This document shows, piece by piece, positions 31,869 to 40,922 of a DNA stretch of 64,000 nt; position 1 is the stretch's first letter, and each line of letters starts with the position of its first letter. Location: contig QZIR01000022.1 of assembly GCA_003604975.1 (NCBI GenBank), positions 57,993 through 121,992 on the forward strand, written 5' to 3'. The position numbers were made by a program, and so were the translations under genes. The notes beneath the pieces were generated by a model. That model saw only the letters and a list, made by a program, of their open reading frames with translations, had not been told where the DNA came from and did not search any database. This DNA comes from Desulforudis sp. Lineage in GTDB: Bacteria; Bacillota; Desulfotomaculia; Desulfotomaculales; Desulforudaceae.

Positions 31869-33289
31869 TCACGTACCTCCGTGCAGGCCTGTTTCAGTAC
31901 CCGCGCCACCAAATGGTACTCATCATCACGCAGTGTTCGCGGGTCGAGCAGCACTTTGAGATCGTGCACGCGGCCAACCAGGGCGGGATCGGTATCCCTG
32001 AGGCGCGTCGCCAACTCATCCACACCAAGCCCCCGCGGTTGCAGAGCGACCAGCACCGTTCTGGGGTCCGCGGTCGGCATCGCCCCTCCGCCAACCTGCG
32101 ACGCGCCACCTTCAAGGGACACCTGCAGCTCGTCTCCGGCTTCCGCGCGGATAAACCCGGCTAGCAGGGTGGCCTTTTCTTCAATGACCGCGGAATCCAA
32201 GGTAAGCATGCGCAGGGTGGGAATGCTCTGAAGGGCCTGCTCCGGTTCGAGGTACTCGCGGAGTGTAGCCTGCAGGGCGGCCAGGGTCAGCTTATCAACC
32301 CGTAGCGCCCGGGTCAGCGGATTCTTCTTCATTCTATCCACGATTTCCTTACGACCGACAATAATCCCGGCCTGTGGTCCACCGAGAAGCTTATCGCCAC
32401 TGAACGTCACCACATCGGCCCCGTCCGCCACTATTTCCTGAACCGTGGGCTCGTAGGGCAACCCGAAAGGACTCAGGTCAATCAGAAAACCACTGCCTAG
32501 GTCGGACATCACCGGCAACCCCGTTTCGGAGCCCAGACCGGCCAGTTCGCGCACACTGGTTTCGTGAGTAAACCCGACAATCCGGTAGTTAGAGGTGTGG
32601 ACCTGCAACAGGAGTGCGGTGTCGTCGGTCAGGGCCTGCCGGTAGTCACGCAGGTACGTCTTGTTTGTGGTTCCGACTTCCACCAGTTTGGCGCCGCTTT
32701 GCTCCATTACGTCGGGAATCCGAAACGAACCACCGATCTCCACGAGTTGTCCCCGCGATACGATCACCGACCGGCCCTTTGCCAGTGTCCCCAGGGCGAG
32801 CAGAACCGCACCGGCATTATTGTTGACCACCAGTGCCGACTCTGCTCCGGTCAGACGAACCAGTAGGTCCTCAACCAGCGAGTATCGGGTGCCACGCTTA
32901 CCCGTATCCAGGTTTAGTTCAAGGTTGCAGTAGTTTGAGGCCACCTGTTCAACGGCCTCGCGGGCGGATTCACTGAGGACCGACCGTCCCAGGTTGGTGT
33001 GCAGGACCACACCGCTGGCATTCAGGACACGGCGCAGGACCGGCCGGGCCTTTTGCCGTACCCGTGCTTCGGTGCGCTGTACCGCTTCATCCAGAAGGTC
33101 CTGACGGTCCAAAGCTCCAGGATCCGACTGCCGTATGACGCGGGCCCGGATTTCATCCAGGGTCTCCCGGATGCTCTCTACAACCAGAACCCGAGGATTG
33201 GTCTCAAGCAGAGCAACGACCTGGTCATTGCGCAGAACTTCATCCACCGCCGGCAACTGCCTCAAGTTGCTTCCCGCTTCAATGGACAT
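31865..33289 (-). CDS. selA: L-seryl-tRNA(Sec) selenium transferase SelA
   Basis: 474 residues, a PLP enzyme converting Ser-tRNA(Sec) to Sec-tRNA(Sec) with selenophosphate. Conserved: [14 protein letters not shown] segment [26 protein letters not shown], and the PLP lysine in [18 protein letters not shown]. Overlaps selB. Genes for SelD and the Sec tRNA are not visible here. It lies 27 bases after the DUF4198 gene at the end of the menaquinone run. Confidence 0.96.
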   Translation of the reverse strand: MSIEAGSNLRQLPAVDEVLRNDQVVALLETNPRVLVVESIRETLDEIRARVIRQSDPGALDRQDLLDEAVQRTEARVRQKARPVLRRVLNASGVVLHTNLGRSVLSESAREAVEQVASNYCNLELNLDTGKRGTRYSLVEDLLVRLTGAESALVVNNNAGAVLLALGTLAKGRSVIVSRGQLVEIGGSFRIPDVMEQSGAKLVEVGTTNKTYLRDYRQALTDDTALLLQVHTSNYRIVGFTHETSVRELAGLGSETGLPVMSDLGSGFLIDLSPFGLPYEPTVQEIVADGADVVTFSGDKLLGGPQAGIIVGRKEIVDRMKKNPLTRALRVDKLTLAALQATLREYLEPEQALQSIPTLRMLTLDSAVIEEKATLLAGFIRAEAGDELQVSLEGGASQVGGGAMPTADPRTVLVALQPRGLGVDELATRLRDTDPALVGRVHDLKVLLDPRTLRDDEYHLVARVLKQACTEVRD

Positions 33290-33315
33290 TCAGAAACGTC
33301 CTCCCGTTTTGCTCT

Positions 33316-33984
33316 TTATGTGTTAACGTTTAAGGTCAGGGTCGCCCCCTGGATACGGGCGTCAATGTCTTTCTCGCCCTCCGTCTCGAGTCGCACGATA
33401 AACATCCACTCCCCCTGGAAAACACCAAGGGAGACCTTTCCGTCCGGGCCAGTGCGTGTAAAACGAGACACTGCACGACCGTTACAGTGGGCGAACACCT
33501 GGTTGTTCACCAGAGGCCGACCGCCCGCCTGCACCAGTATGTCAACCTCGTCCCGGTCCAGCCGCAGCGGAATGATCTCCAGCGGCATGCCGTATGAACC
33601 GGGCCAGTTGCCCTGATCACCAATCGTCACAATCGTTTTTGCGAAGTGCCTAAAATGGACGATCCGGGTTACGTCTTCCCTGGACACCCTTCCCCTAAGG
33701 TAGCTCCCGTCCTTAAGATGACTGTATACTCCCAAATCATACTCCGCCAGCAGACTGTAAACACCCGGACGTTCGCAGGAAAACCCGGCAACGAGGCCAT
33801 CCGCTTGCGGCTCTAATTCCAGTCTCCGGCATTCTCCTGCGGGAATCTCCAGTGAGAGGCGTGTATTTGAAGGATCGGCCTGACCTTCAACTTTAAAATG
33901 ATGACCGTACAGCAGGGTACAGCGCAGGTATTGCCCGACTTCACCCCGTGCGGAGCAACGCAACCAAAGGTTGTGTGGGGCCAA
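33316..33984 (-). CDS. DUF4198-domain protein
   Basis: 222 residues starting at TTG 33984 (GGAGG 8 bases upstream, HNLWL immediately after the start as in homologues); the longer open frame overlaps mqnC in another frame and is not protein-like. The domain is beta-rich: LYGHHFKVEG, PGVYSLLAEYDLGVYS, YLRGRVSREDV, then a CNGRAVSRFTRTGPDGKVSLG segment typical of a transthyretin-like fold. DUF4198 proteins are often linked with metal uptake, especially nickel, but no signal peptide is obvious here. It lies between mqnC and selA in the same run. Confidence 0.72.
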   Translation of the reverse strand: MAPHNLWLRCSARGEVGQYLRCTLLYGHHFKVEGQADPSNTRLSLEIPAGECRRLELEPQADGLVAGFSCERPGVYSLLAEYDLGVYSHLKDGSYLRGRVSREDVTRIVHFRHFAKTIVTIGDQGNWPGSYGMPLEIIPLRLDRDEVDILVQAGGRPLVNNQVFAHCNGRAVSRFTRTGPDGKVSLGVFQGEWMFIVRLETEGEKDIDARIQGATLTLNVNT

Positions 33985-34066
33985 TAGATTCACCTCCACC
34001 CGATAGTCTCCCCGGATAATCCTGAAATTACCTTTAAATCCCCGCCAGGAGTTCCCGGACGAGCAC

Positions 34067-35134
34067 CTAGAAATACCGGATAATCTCGTAGGTTGTGGTG
34101 CGCTGGACCGGCTGGAATCCGGCGTCACGGATAACCCGCAGTATCTCTTCAAGCGGTACCCGATGCACGGCCCCGGCTGCTCGCACCACGTTTTCTTCCA
34201 GCATGGTGCTTCCGAAGTCGTTCGCACCAAAGCTAAGTGCCACCTGGGCGATCTTGGCTCCCTGGGTAACCCAGGAGGCCTGTACATTCGAAAAATTGTC
34301 CAGCATCAAGCGTGAAACCGCAAGCATCTTCAGGTAGTCAACGGCCGTAGTACCGCTGCCACCCAGTTCTGTGTTCAAGGGCTGGTAAGTCCAGGGGATA
34401 AAGGCGGTGAACCCCCCGGTTCGATCCTGGGCCTCACGCAGCCGAACCAGGTGGCGAACTCGCTCTGCCACGGTTTCGCATGTCCCAAACATCATCGTGG
34501 CCGTCGTACGCATCCCCAGGGCGTGTGCTTGGAGCATTACATCGATCCATTCTTCCCACGAGATCTTGTACGGACTTATCGCCCGGCGCACCCGATTAAC
34601 CAGGATTTCCGCGCCACCGCCCGGCACTGAATCGAGCCCGTGGGACTGAAGCAAGGCCAGGGTCTCGTGAACGGATTTTCCAGATTTACGTGCCAGGTGG
34701 ACGATTTCCGGTGGGGAGAACGAATGGATCTGAATGTTGAAGCGACTTTTTATCGCTTGCAGCATTCCCAGATAGTATCCCAGATCAAGATTCGGGTGGA
34801 GCCCACCCTGGATCAGGACCTGGGTTCCTCCCTGCTCTACCAGTTCCTCAACCTTATCCAGGATCTGATCGTAGGTCAACACATAGGCATCCGGAGCAGA
34901 CTCGTCGCGATAGTAGGCACAGAACCGGCAGCGGGAGAGACACACGTTGGTGTAGTTGATATTCCGGTCAATCACAAAGGAAACCACGTTTTCAGGATGC
35001 CGCTTCCGACGAACGGCTTCGGCCGCCTTCCCGACCGGCAGGAGATCAGCCGACTCAAGCAGCGTGACACCGTCTGACTCCGTCAGCCGTTCACCGGCAA
35101 GCGCCTTGTTCAGGATTCGCCACACCTCGTGCAT
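34067..35134 (-). CDS. mqnC: Cyclic dehypoxanthine futalosine synthase MqnC
   Basis: 355-residue radical SAM enzyme of the futalosine menaquinone route. Cluster ligands Cys65, Cys69, Cys72 in CLSRCRFCAYYRD; also GGTQVLIQGGLHP and SVPGGGAEI. It cyclises dehypoxanthine futalosine. Assigned to MqnC rather than MqnE by CAYYRD and the QGGLHP region and by its neighbours. It overlaps mqnA by one base, so the genes are tightly coupled. Confidence 0.93.
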   Translation of the reverse strand: MHEVWRILNKALAGERLTESDGVTLLESADLLPVGKAAEAVRRKRHPENVVSFVIDRNINYTNVCLSRCRFCAYYRDESAPDAYVLTYDQILDKVEELVEQGGTQVLIQGGLHPNLDLGYYLGMLQAIKSRFNIQIHSFSPPEIVHLARKSGKSVHETLALLQSHGLDSVPGGGAEILVNRVRRAISPYKISWEEWIDVMLQAHALGMRTTATMMFGTCETVAERVRHLVRLREAQDRTGGFTAFIPWTYQPLNTELGGSGTTAVDYLKMLAVSRLMLDNFSNVQASWVTQGAKIAQVALSFGANDFGSTMLEENVVRAAGAVHRVPLEEILRVIRDAGFQPVQRTTTYEIIRYF

Positions 35135-35973
35135 CAGCGATCACTCCAGATATTTAGACGAACACGTTCCTCAAGCAGGCCAGTCTTGAAAGCATAGTCG
35201 CAAAACCGGAGCAGCCCCCGCTGGTACTCCTCGTCCAGGTCGTGCCTGATCAGGTCGAAGTACTCGCGTAACACCGGAGTGGGCAGGCCGGTGCGCAAGT
35301 GACCGGATTCCAAGACTTCCCCGGCACGCTGGGCGCCGAGGCGCCGTGCCGTCTGTAACAGTTGGTACAGTTCCCCGGTGGCAACCGGCTTGTGTTCCGC
35401 GAAATCACGCTGAACGACCCACAGGGCGTAGACCATGCGCTCTCCAGTAAACTCCTTCCAGGCCTCACCCAGATCGGTCACATACAACCCGCTGCCCCTT
35501 CCAAGACCGTGATAGGTAATAAGCGCCTGGTCACCGATCAACAGGGCGGCGTCATTGTGCAGGAGCATCTCTTCAAGCCCGGACATCCCGGTTTCGTAGA
35601 CCACGTCAACTTGGTAGTAGTGTTTCAGAAGAATCTTCAGCAAGGCCACTGAAGTCGCCGAGGCGCCGGTCAAGCAGATCCGGCACCCTTCCAGGTCGGT
35701 AACCGGGACCTTGCTGAAGAGAAAGATACTGCCAACCCTACCGTCAGAGCTTACCGAAAGGTCCGGTAGGATCAGACAGCGGCCCGGGTTGCGGGCATAC
35801 TCAATCGAGGAAATTGGCGTAACATCCAGTTCACCCCGTAAAAAAAGGTCGTTAAGAAAAGTTGGCACACCGCGGATCAGCCTGATCTGCGGAGGTAAAA
35901 GACCGGTTTCAAGGGGATGGTACACCGGCAGACAGTTCAGGTAGTCAACCTGCCCAAGCCGTACTTCGGACAC
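35134..35973 (-). CDS. mqnA: Chorismate dehydratase MqnA
   Basis: 279 residues of the MqnA/MqnD periplasmic-binding-protein-like fold. N-terminal LGQVDYLNCLPVYHPLETG, then VPTFLNDLFLRGELDVTPISSIEYARNP, and YHGLGRGSGLYVTDLGEAWKEFTGERMVYALWV. It dehydrates chorismate to 3-enolpyruvylbenzoate, the first step of the route. Located between mqnE and mqnC with one-base overlaps at both ends. Confidence 0.93.
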   Translation of the reverse strand: MSEVRLGQVDYLNCLPVYHPLETGLLPPQIRLIRGVPTFLNDLFLRGELDVTPISSIEYARNPGRCLILPDLSVSSDGRVGSIFLFSKVPVTDLEGCRICLTGASATSVALLKILLKHYYQVDVVYETGMSGLEEMLLHNDAALLIGDQALITYHGLGRGSGLYVTDLGEAWKEFTGERMVYALWVVQRDFAEHKPVATGELYQLLQTARRLGAQRAGEVLESGHLRTGLPTPVLREYFDLIRHDLDEEYQRGLLRFCDYAFKTGLLEERVRLNIWSDR

Positions 35974-37076
35974 TAGAAGCCCTCCCGGACAACGTTGTAC
36001 AGGGTGTCCCGCTCTACCGGAACCCGCCCGGCCGCCCGGATCAGGCCAATCAATTCCCTGCGGGTTAAGGCCTGCCCGGTATCCGCGCCGGCGGCGTGCG
36101 TGATCTTCTCCTCCACTACGGTACCGTCAAAATCATCGACCCCAAAGTTTAGGGAGATCTGGGCCAGCTTGGGCCCGATCATAATCCAGAAGGCCTTGAT
36201 ATGGTCGAAGTTGTCCAGCATAAGTCGTGAGACAGCCAGCACTTTAAGGTCGTCAAAGCCCGTCGTACGGGCGTGGACCACCCTTTCAAGGTCGGTGTGG
36301 CGAGGGTGAAAAGCCAGCGGAATAAAGGTCATAAACCCTCCGGTCCGGTCCTGTTGCTCACGGAGTCTGATTAGGTGATCGACCCTTTCTTCAATGGTCT
36401 CGACGTGCCCATAGAGCATGGTCGCGTTGGTCCTGATCCCCAGGCGATGAGCAATAGCGTGTACTTCCAGCCACCGCTCTCCGCTGATTTTCTTAGGACA
36501 AACCTCCTGCCGAACCCGGTCGGCAAAAACTTCGGCACCCCCGCCAGGCAGGGAGTCTAGCCCGGCCTGGCGCAGTGTGAGCAGTACTTCTTCCAGGGAC
36601 AGAGCGTGCAGCTCGGCCAGGTAATCGATTTCAACAGCGGTAAGGGCCTGGATAATCACCCCGGGTAGCGCCTCGCGCAACCGCTTCATCATTTCCAGGT
36701 AGTAGTCCAGGGACAGCTCGGGATGCAGCCCGCCCACCACATGCACTTCCGTAATGCCCATTTCCCAGGCTTTGCGCGCCTTGGCCTCGATCTCGTCCAG
36801 CGACAGGACGTAGCTTGACGCGTCGCCCTTGTCCTTGCCAAACGCACAAAAACGACAGCGATTAACACAGATGTTGGTGTGGTTGATGTGACGGTTAACA
36901 ACAAAGAAGACCCGGTTCCTATGCTTACGTCTGCGCACCAGGTCGGCCAAGTAACCCACGGCGAGGAGGTCATTTGACTCAAACAGCCGCATTCCGTCCT
37001 CTGCGCTGAGACGCTTACTGTGTTGCACCTTATCCGCAATGTCAGCCAAGCCGTTTGCAAACATCAATTGATCCAA
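35973..37076 (-). CDS. mqnE: Aminofutalosine synthase MqnE
   Basis: 367-residue radical SAM enzyme joining 3-enolpyruvylbenzoate to SAM-derived adenosine. Cluster ligands Cys70, Cys74, Cys77 in CVNRCRFCAFGKDKGD; then GITEVHVVGGLHPELSLDYY and LDSLPGGGAEVFADRVR. CAFGKDKGD and HVVGGLHP distinguish it from MqnC. Because MqnE makes aminodeoxyfutalosine, this organism should use the adenosyl branch, followed by a deaminase or nucleosidase that is not in this operon. MqnD is also not in the window. Confidence 0.93.
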   Translation of the reverse strand: MDQLMFANGLADIADKVQHSKRLSAEDGMRLFESNDLLAVGYLADLVRRRKHRNRVFFVVNRHINHTNICVNRCRFCAFGKDKGDASSYVLSLDEIEAKARKAWEMGITEVHVVGGLHPELSLDYYLEMMKRLREALPGVIIQALTAVEIDYLAELHALSLEEVLLTLRQAGLDSLPGGGAEVFADRVRQEVCPKKISGERWLEVHAIAHRLGIRTNATMLYGHVETIEERVDHLIRLREQQDRTGGFMTFIPLAFHPRHTDLERVVHARTTGFDDLKVLAVSRLMLDNFDHIKAFWIMIGPKLAQISLNFGVDDFDGTVVEEKITHAAGADTGQALTRRELIGLIRAAGRVPVERDTLYNVVREGF

Positions 37077-37103
37077 TCTTAACCCCTCTTTTCCTGATAC
37101 TAC

Positions 37104-38045
37104 CTAGTGAAGAAGAACCTCAGCCAGGGTAAAGCCAAATACCACCATCCCTAGGACAGCGTTCACCTGGAAAAAAGCCACGTTGGCCCGGGATAGATCG
37201 TGGGGCTTGACGATGGCGTGTTCATAGCCAAGGATCAGGACGGCCAGCCCGACCCCGATAAAGTACAACGTTCCAAGACCCAACGCGATCCCGGCCGCGG
37301 CCAGGAAGGCGGGTGCCAGGATGTGAAAAGCCGCCGCGACCTTCAGGGCCGCCGGGATCCCCAAACGGGCAGGTATGGAACGGATCCCTGAGGCGCGGTC
37401 GAAATCGTAGTCCATACAGGCATAGATGATATCGAACCCGGCCACCCAGAACATTACGCCCAGGCCGAGCAGCACCGGCGCCACGGTAATGGCATCGGAA
37501 ATTGCGATCCAGGCTGCCACCGGCGTAAAGCCCAGCGCCACCCCCAGCCAGAGGTGACAAGCCCAGGTGAAACGCTTGGTGTAGGAGTACCCAACCAGGA
37601 TAAGCAGGACCAACGGAAAGAGTTTTACGGCAAGCACGCTTAATTGGAGTGCCGCGAGCAGCAGCACCGAAATGGAGATGACGGCGTGGATCCAGACATC
37701 AGTAACCGTCAGCAGGCCTTTCGGAAGGGCCCGTCCTGCCGTGCGCGGGTTTTGCGCATCAATGTGGCGGTCAATGATCCGGTTAAGCGACATAGCCGCT
37801 GTCCTAGCGCTGACCATAGCCACCGTAATCCAGAATATGTCCAAGACTGCCGGTATTCTATGTTCCACGAGCAGGGCTCCGATGTAGGCAAAGGGAAGTG
37901 CGAAAACGGTGTGTTCAAACTTGATCATTTCCAGGAAGATCCGAATCTTACCAATAGGCCCGGGGCCTGTGGCCGAACCCGGTACCGGTGCAGTGCGCAT
38001 GCTGCTTTCCAAAGACAGATTGTTCATCTCACGCAATACCTTCAA
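37104..38045 (-). CDS. UbiA-family prenyltransferase (probable MqnP)
   Basis: 313 residues, about eight membrane helices. Prenyl-diphosphate-binding motif 1 NRIIDRHIDAQNPRTAGRALPKG (Asp-rich, NxxxDxxxD) and motif 2 DYDFDRASGIRSIPARLG (DxxxD). It attaches a polyprenyl chain to the naphthoate precursor. Placement among mqn genes supports MqnP. The first 20 residues before the membrane part are poorly conserved; TTG 38045, a TTG shortly downstream or ATG 38027 are all possible starts. Confidence 0.88.
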   Translation of the reverse strand: MKVLREMNNLSLESSMRTAPVPGSATGPGPIGKIRIFLEMIKFEHTVFALPFAYIGALLVEHRIPAVLDIFWITVAMVSARTAAMSLNRIIDRHIDAQNPRTAGRALPKGLLTVTDVWIHAVISISVLLLAALQLSVLAVKLFPLVLLILVGYSYTKRFTWACHLWLGVALGFTPVAAWIAISDAITVAPVLLGLGVMFWVAGFDIIYACMDYDFDRASGIRSIPARLGIPAALKVAAAFHILAPAFLAAAGIALGLGTLYFIGVGLAVLILGYEHAIVKPHDLSRANVAFFQVNAVLGMVVFGFTLAEVLLH

Positions 38046-38080
38046 CCTCTCCCCTGATAATCTGTAAAGTATATTGAATC

Positions 38081-38803
38081 CTAGCCGACCTTGGTACCCA
38101 CTTGGACGGCGACAATGCCGCCGGTCAAATCGTAGTTCCTGGCGTCAGCTAAACCTAATTCGGTGAAGAGCTCCCTGATCTCGGTCTGGTGCATAAAGTA
38201 CTTCAAGGAATTGGGTAGATAACTATAAGGGCCTTTGAGACCCGCCCCCATGCGACCCATGATCGGTACCAGTTTATCGAAATAGAGCCAATATGCCTGC
38301 TTAAAGCCAAGGGCCCCGGGCTTGCCCAGCTCCAGGTTCACTACTTTGCCCCCCGGTTTCACGACCCGGGCCATTTCCTTAATTGTCTTGCGCACATCAG
38401 GTACATTACGCAGCGCAAACCCGATCGTGGCACAGTCAAAGGTGTTTTCGGCGAAGGGCAGGTCCAGGGCATTACCCTGTATAAACCTTACGATCCCCTG
38501 GTATGGCGATTTCTTCAGGTTCTCTTCTGCCTTTTTCAGCATTTCCGCGCAGAAATCAACCCCGGTTACACTGCCCGTAGGACCGACCGTACGGGCCTGC
38601 TCAAAGCTCAGCATGCCGGTGCCACAGGCGACGTCCAGGCCTTTCCCGCCGGGTTTCAAGCCAGAATGCCGCACGGCGAAACGGCGCCAGTATTTATCCT
38701 GATTGAAGCTGAGTACCGTGTTTAACAGGTCATAACGGTGGGCAATCGAGGAAAACATGGCGTGAACATATTCTTCTTTCTTGCACGGGTCTTCAAATCT
38801 CAT
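38081..38803 (-). CDS. ubiE: Demethylmenaquinone C-methyltransferase
   Basis: 240 residues, class I SAM methyltransferase. FSSIAHRYDLLNTVLSFNQDKYWRRF is the UbiE/MenG signature; SAM-binding GLDVACGTGMLSFEQA; later FALRNVPDVRKTIKEMARVVKPGG and YWLYFDKLVPIMGRM. It is the last step of menaquinone synthesis. Next to the prenyltransferase, in the same transcript. Confidence 0.95.
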   Translation of the reverse strand: MRFEDPCKKEEYVHAMFSSIAHRYDLLNTVLSFNQDKYWRRFAVRHSGLKPGGKGLDVACGTGMLSFEQARTVGPTGSVTGVDFCAEMLKKAEENLKKSPYQGIVRFIQGNALDLPFAENTFDCATIGFALRNVPDVRKTIKEMARVVKPGGKVVNLELGKPGALGFKQAYWLYFDKLVPIMGRMGAGLKGPYSYLPNSLKYFMHQTEIRELFTELGLADARNYDLTGGIVAVQVGTKVG

Positions 38804-38809
38804 TTATTA

Positions 38810-39556
38810 CTACCTCTCTACTGTGACCGCTAGTCTGTGATTAGGACGGTGAAAGACGTACTCGACAACCTCTTGCAGGGCCCTGCGGGCTTTACCCTCG
38901 GGGAGCTTGCGCAGTTCGGCCAGCGCCTCTTCGCAATAACCTGCCGCGAGATTCGACATCCCCCTATTCATTAAACCGTATCCCATCCCAAGTTTCAAGC
39001 CGAGTATCCGGGCCGCTTCACGTTCCACGGGGTTGGCCCCACCCAGTTCACTCCCCATCGCCATCCCCCCGGCAAATAGCACGGCTATCTGATCGTGTAC
39101 CAGCTCAACTACATCCTGTGTCGTGTTACCCCTGCCCTCCCGGATGGCACTCTCGTTGATCAGGCAAACCGTCTCCGACAAAGGACGCAGAAGACGGGTC
39201 AGGCGCGCATCGGCTGCCAGGGCAAAAAAGCGACTGTAAAAATAGTCACCCAGGAGGATGGGCATTGAAAAAGAATCATCCTCGGATCCACGTTCCCCAT
39301 TCCTGACCGTTCCGTGAACGTGGGTGGCAAGGTGTACTAACTGAACCATACCCGCCAAACACACGGCCCTGTCGCGAACAAAATTAAACAACCTGGTTCC
39401 TAACAGGATGGCACCCGGCCTGATTGTAAGTTCCAGGGGCGGGAGTCTGAGCATCCCGATCGGATCCAGGTCGCGCATAATCGGGGAGCGGCTTCTCAAC
39501 TTAAGGTCCATTTGGAGTAGTTCGTTCCGAACCAGGGAAAACATCTCTAGTGACAC
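38810..39556 (-). CDS. Degenerate polyprenyl synthase-like protein
   Basis: 248 residues with the shape of a trans-polyprenyl diphosphate synthase: AGMVQLVHLATHVHGTV aligns with the usual LxHxAxLxHDDV region and MPILLGDYFYSRFFALAA with GDYLFAR. But the first aspartate-rich motif is absent: HDDVID is replaced by HVHGTVRN. The second aspartate-rich motif (DDxxD near the end) is not seen either. It therefore cannot bind magnesium-diphosphate in the normal way and is probably a non-catalytic partner of a heterodimeric heptaprenyl synthase. It is the first gene of the menaquinone run. Confidence 0.75.
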   Translation of the reverse strand: MSLEMFSLVRNELLQMDLKLRSRSPIMRDLDPIGMLRLPPLELTIRPGAILLGTRLFNFVRDRAVCLAGMVQLVHLATHVHGTVRNGERGSEDDSFSMPILLGDYFYSRFFALAADARLTRLLRPLSETVCLINESAIREGRGNTTQDVVELVHDQIAVLFAGGMAMGSELGGANPVEREAARILGLKLGMGYGLMNRGMSNLAAGYCEEALAELRKLPEGKARRALQEVVEYVFHRPNHRLAVTVER

Positions 39557-39671
39557 CAGTAGCGATACCTCCGATGCTTAACGACAATTGGGACACTAAT
39601 TCGGGCAGACAGTGCCGTTTTCCTCCTTATATTACCCCTGATTCCACCAATTAAATATTAGGCCTCTATAA

Positions 39672-39711
39672 ACAAAGAGACCCTGCAATTCCCTTCTCCT
39701 GGATTGCAAGG
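39672..39711 (-). terminator. Probable intrinsic terminator after speD
   Basis: Stem formed by 39701-39711 and 39682-39692 (CCTTGCAATCC with GGAATTGCAGG, two single-base bulges). On the minus strand TCTCTTTGTTT follows. It sits about 55 bases beyond the speD stop; the rest of the 39557-39764 gap shows nothing else. Confidence 0.6.
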
Positions 39712-39764
39712 CCTAACTTACATACTATGATCCTTATGTGGGTTGGTACTAATAAATATCCCTC

Positions 39765-40151
39765 CTACATATTCGCCACCTTAAGCGGCACCGCTTCGGG
39801 AATGATACCCCGGATCGTTTCGGTAGCCTGTACCTGTTGCGCCTTAAAGGCCTCCGTCAGATAATTACAGGCGTTCCAAGGATCGACCGTGTCACCACAG
39901 GTAAACACATCTACTGCTGCGTACCCCAGTTCCGGCCAAGTATGGATCGTGAGATGAGACTCTGATATTACAACTACACCGCTTACCCCCTGGGGGCTGA
40001 ACTTATGGAAGACATATTCCCGGATTTCGGCGCCTGCTTCGAGCGCGGCACTAACCATGATTTCCTCAACCTTCTTGGGATCATTCAGAAGATCAAACTC
40101 GCACCCGTAGACCTCCGCCAGGACATGTCGCCCCATCGGTTTCATTGACAT
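39765..40151 (-). CDS. speD: S-adenosylmethionine decarboxylase proenzyme
   Basis: 128-residue prokaryotic class 1b AdoMetDC. The self-cleavage site Glu64-Ser65 in [13 protein letters not shown] makes the pyruvoyl group, with His70 and Cys85 (FTCGD) in catalytic positions matching the Thermotoga enzyme. It makes the aminopropyl donor for spermidine. ATG 40151 has GGGGGAGG upstream. No spermidine synthase gene is adjacent. A strong promoter precedes it. Confidence 0.95.
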   Translation of the reverse strand: MSMKPMGRHVLAEVYGCEFDLLNDPKKVEEIMVSAALEAGAEIREYVFHKFSPQGVSGVVVISESHLTIHTWPELGYAAVDVFTCGDTVDPWNACNYLTEAFKAQQVQATETIRGIIPEAVPLKVANM

Positions 40152-40221
40152 TATCCTCCCCCTTTATAAGTATTCTGACTGCAACCAGCCCATAAACACA
40201 GGCTAATTCCAACCAAATTCA

Positions 40222-40249
40222 ATTCTAACATAAAGCTTCCTTTTGTCAA
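40222..40249 (-). promoter_or_regulatory. Sigma-A promoter for speD
   Basis: Minus strand: TTGACA (40249-40244), 16 bases, TAGAAT (40227-40222), 70 bases before the speD ATG. Confidence 0.7.
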
Positions 40250-40276
40250 CATTATTCTTAGACAACCTTAATACGG

Positions 40277-40922
40277 TCAAATCACTGTGTTTTCAAGGCT
40301 TCCGGCCTCTCCGACGGCCACCCTGACGACATCGGAAACGACCAGGGAGCCCACCCCTTCAGGCGTACCGGAAAGGATCACGTCGCCGGGCCAGAGCGTC
40401 ATAATTCGGGAGATGTAACTGACAAGATATCCGTAACCAAAGATCATCTGCAGCGACGACTCCTGCCGAATGTGCCTATTGACATACAACTCCACCTTGA
40501 TGTCTGCCGGGGGCCTCCCGGTTACAATGTACGGTCCGAACGAGCAGAAGGTGTCAAAGGTCTTAGACCGAGTCCATTGCCCGTCCTGTCGCTGAAGGTT
40601 CCGAGCCGTGACATCGTTGGCGCCCCGGTACCTGATTTCATCCCCGGTCCCGATTACAGCGGAAGGAGGCTTCATAAACAAGATGGGACGGTCCGGCATA
40701 GCGTGCCCGAACTCGGCAGCGTGATCACGGTAGTTTAGTCCCACACAGATGATCTTCGAAGGACGGCAAGGGGCCAGCAGTCGTACCGACGTTATCGGAA
40801 AGGTGTTCCCGGTTTCACGGATTTCCTGGAAGGGGTCACCGGCAAGCTTGACCACGTGACCGTTAAACTACCCCGTAGAACTGACCAGCCTCTGATGCAA
40901 AGCGACATACCCTCTTACTCAT
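40277..40922 (-). pseudogene. Broken fumarylacetoacetate hydrolase (FAH) family gene
   Basis: Two lesions are visible. The ATG at 40922, overlapping the stop of the preceding gene, opens a frame whose start MSKRVCRFASEAGQFYGVV is the normal FAH N-terminus but hits TAA at once. The rest, VVKLAGDPFQEI onward, is in a different frame, shifted by about one inserted base. Second, GTGDEIRY joins directly to GANDVTARNLQRQDGQWTRSKTFDTFCSFGPYI. The roughly 45 residues normally between them, with the VDYEAELA metal ligands, are deleted in frame. Without those acidic ligands no hydrolase activity is expected. The C-terminal part is intact. Confidence 0.85.

Noticed and set aside
33985..34287. N-terminal extension of the DUF4198 gene overlapping mqnC
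   Set aside because: The extra 101 residues are a shadow of mqnC (Arg-, Pro- and Ser-rich composition); TTG 33984 has a ribosome site and starts right at the conserved domain.
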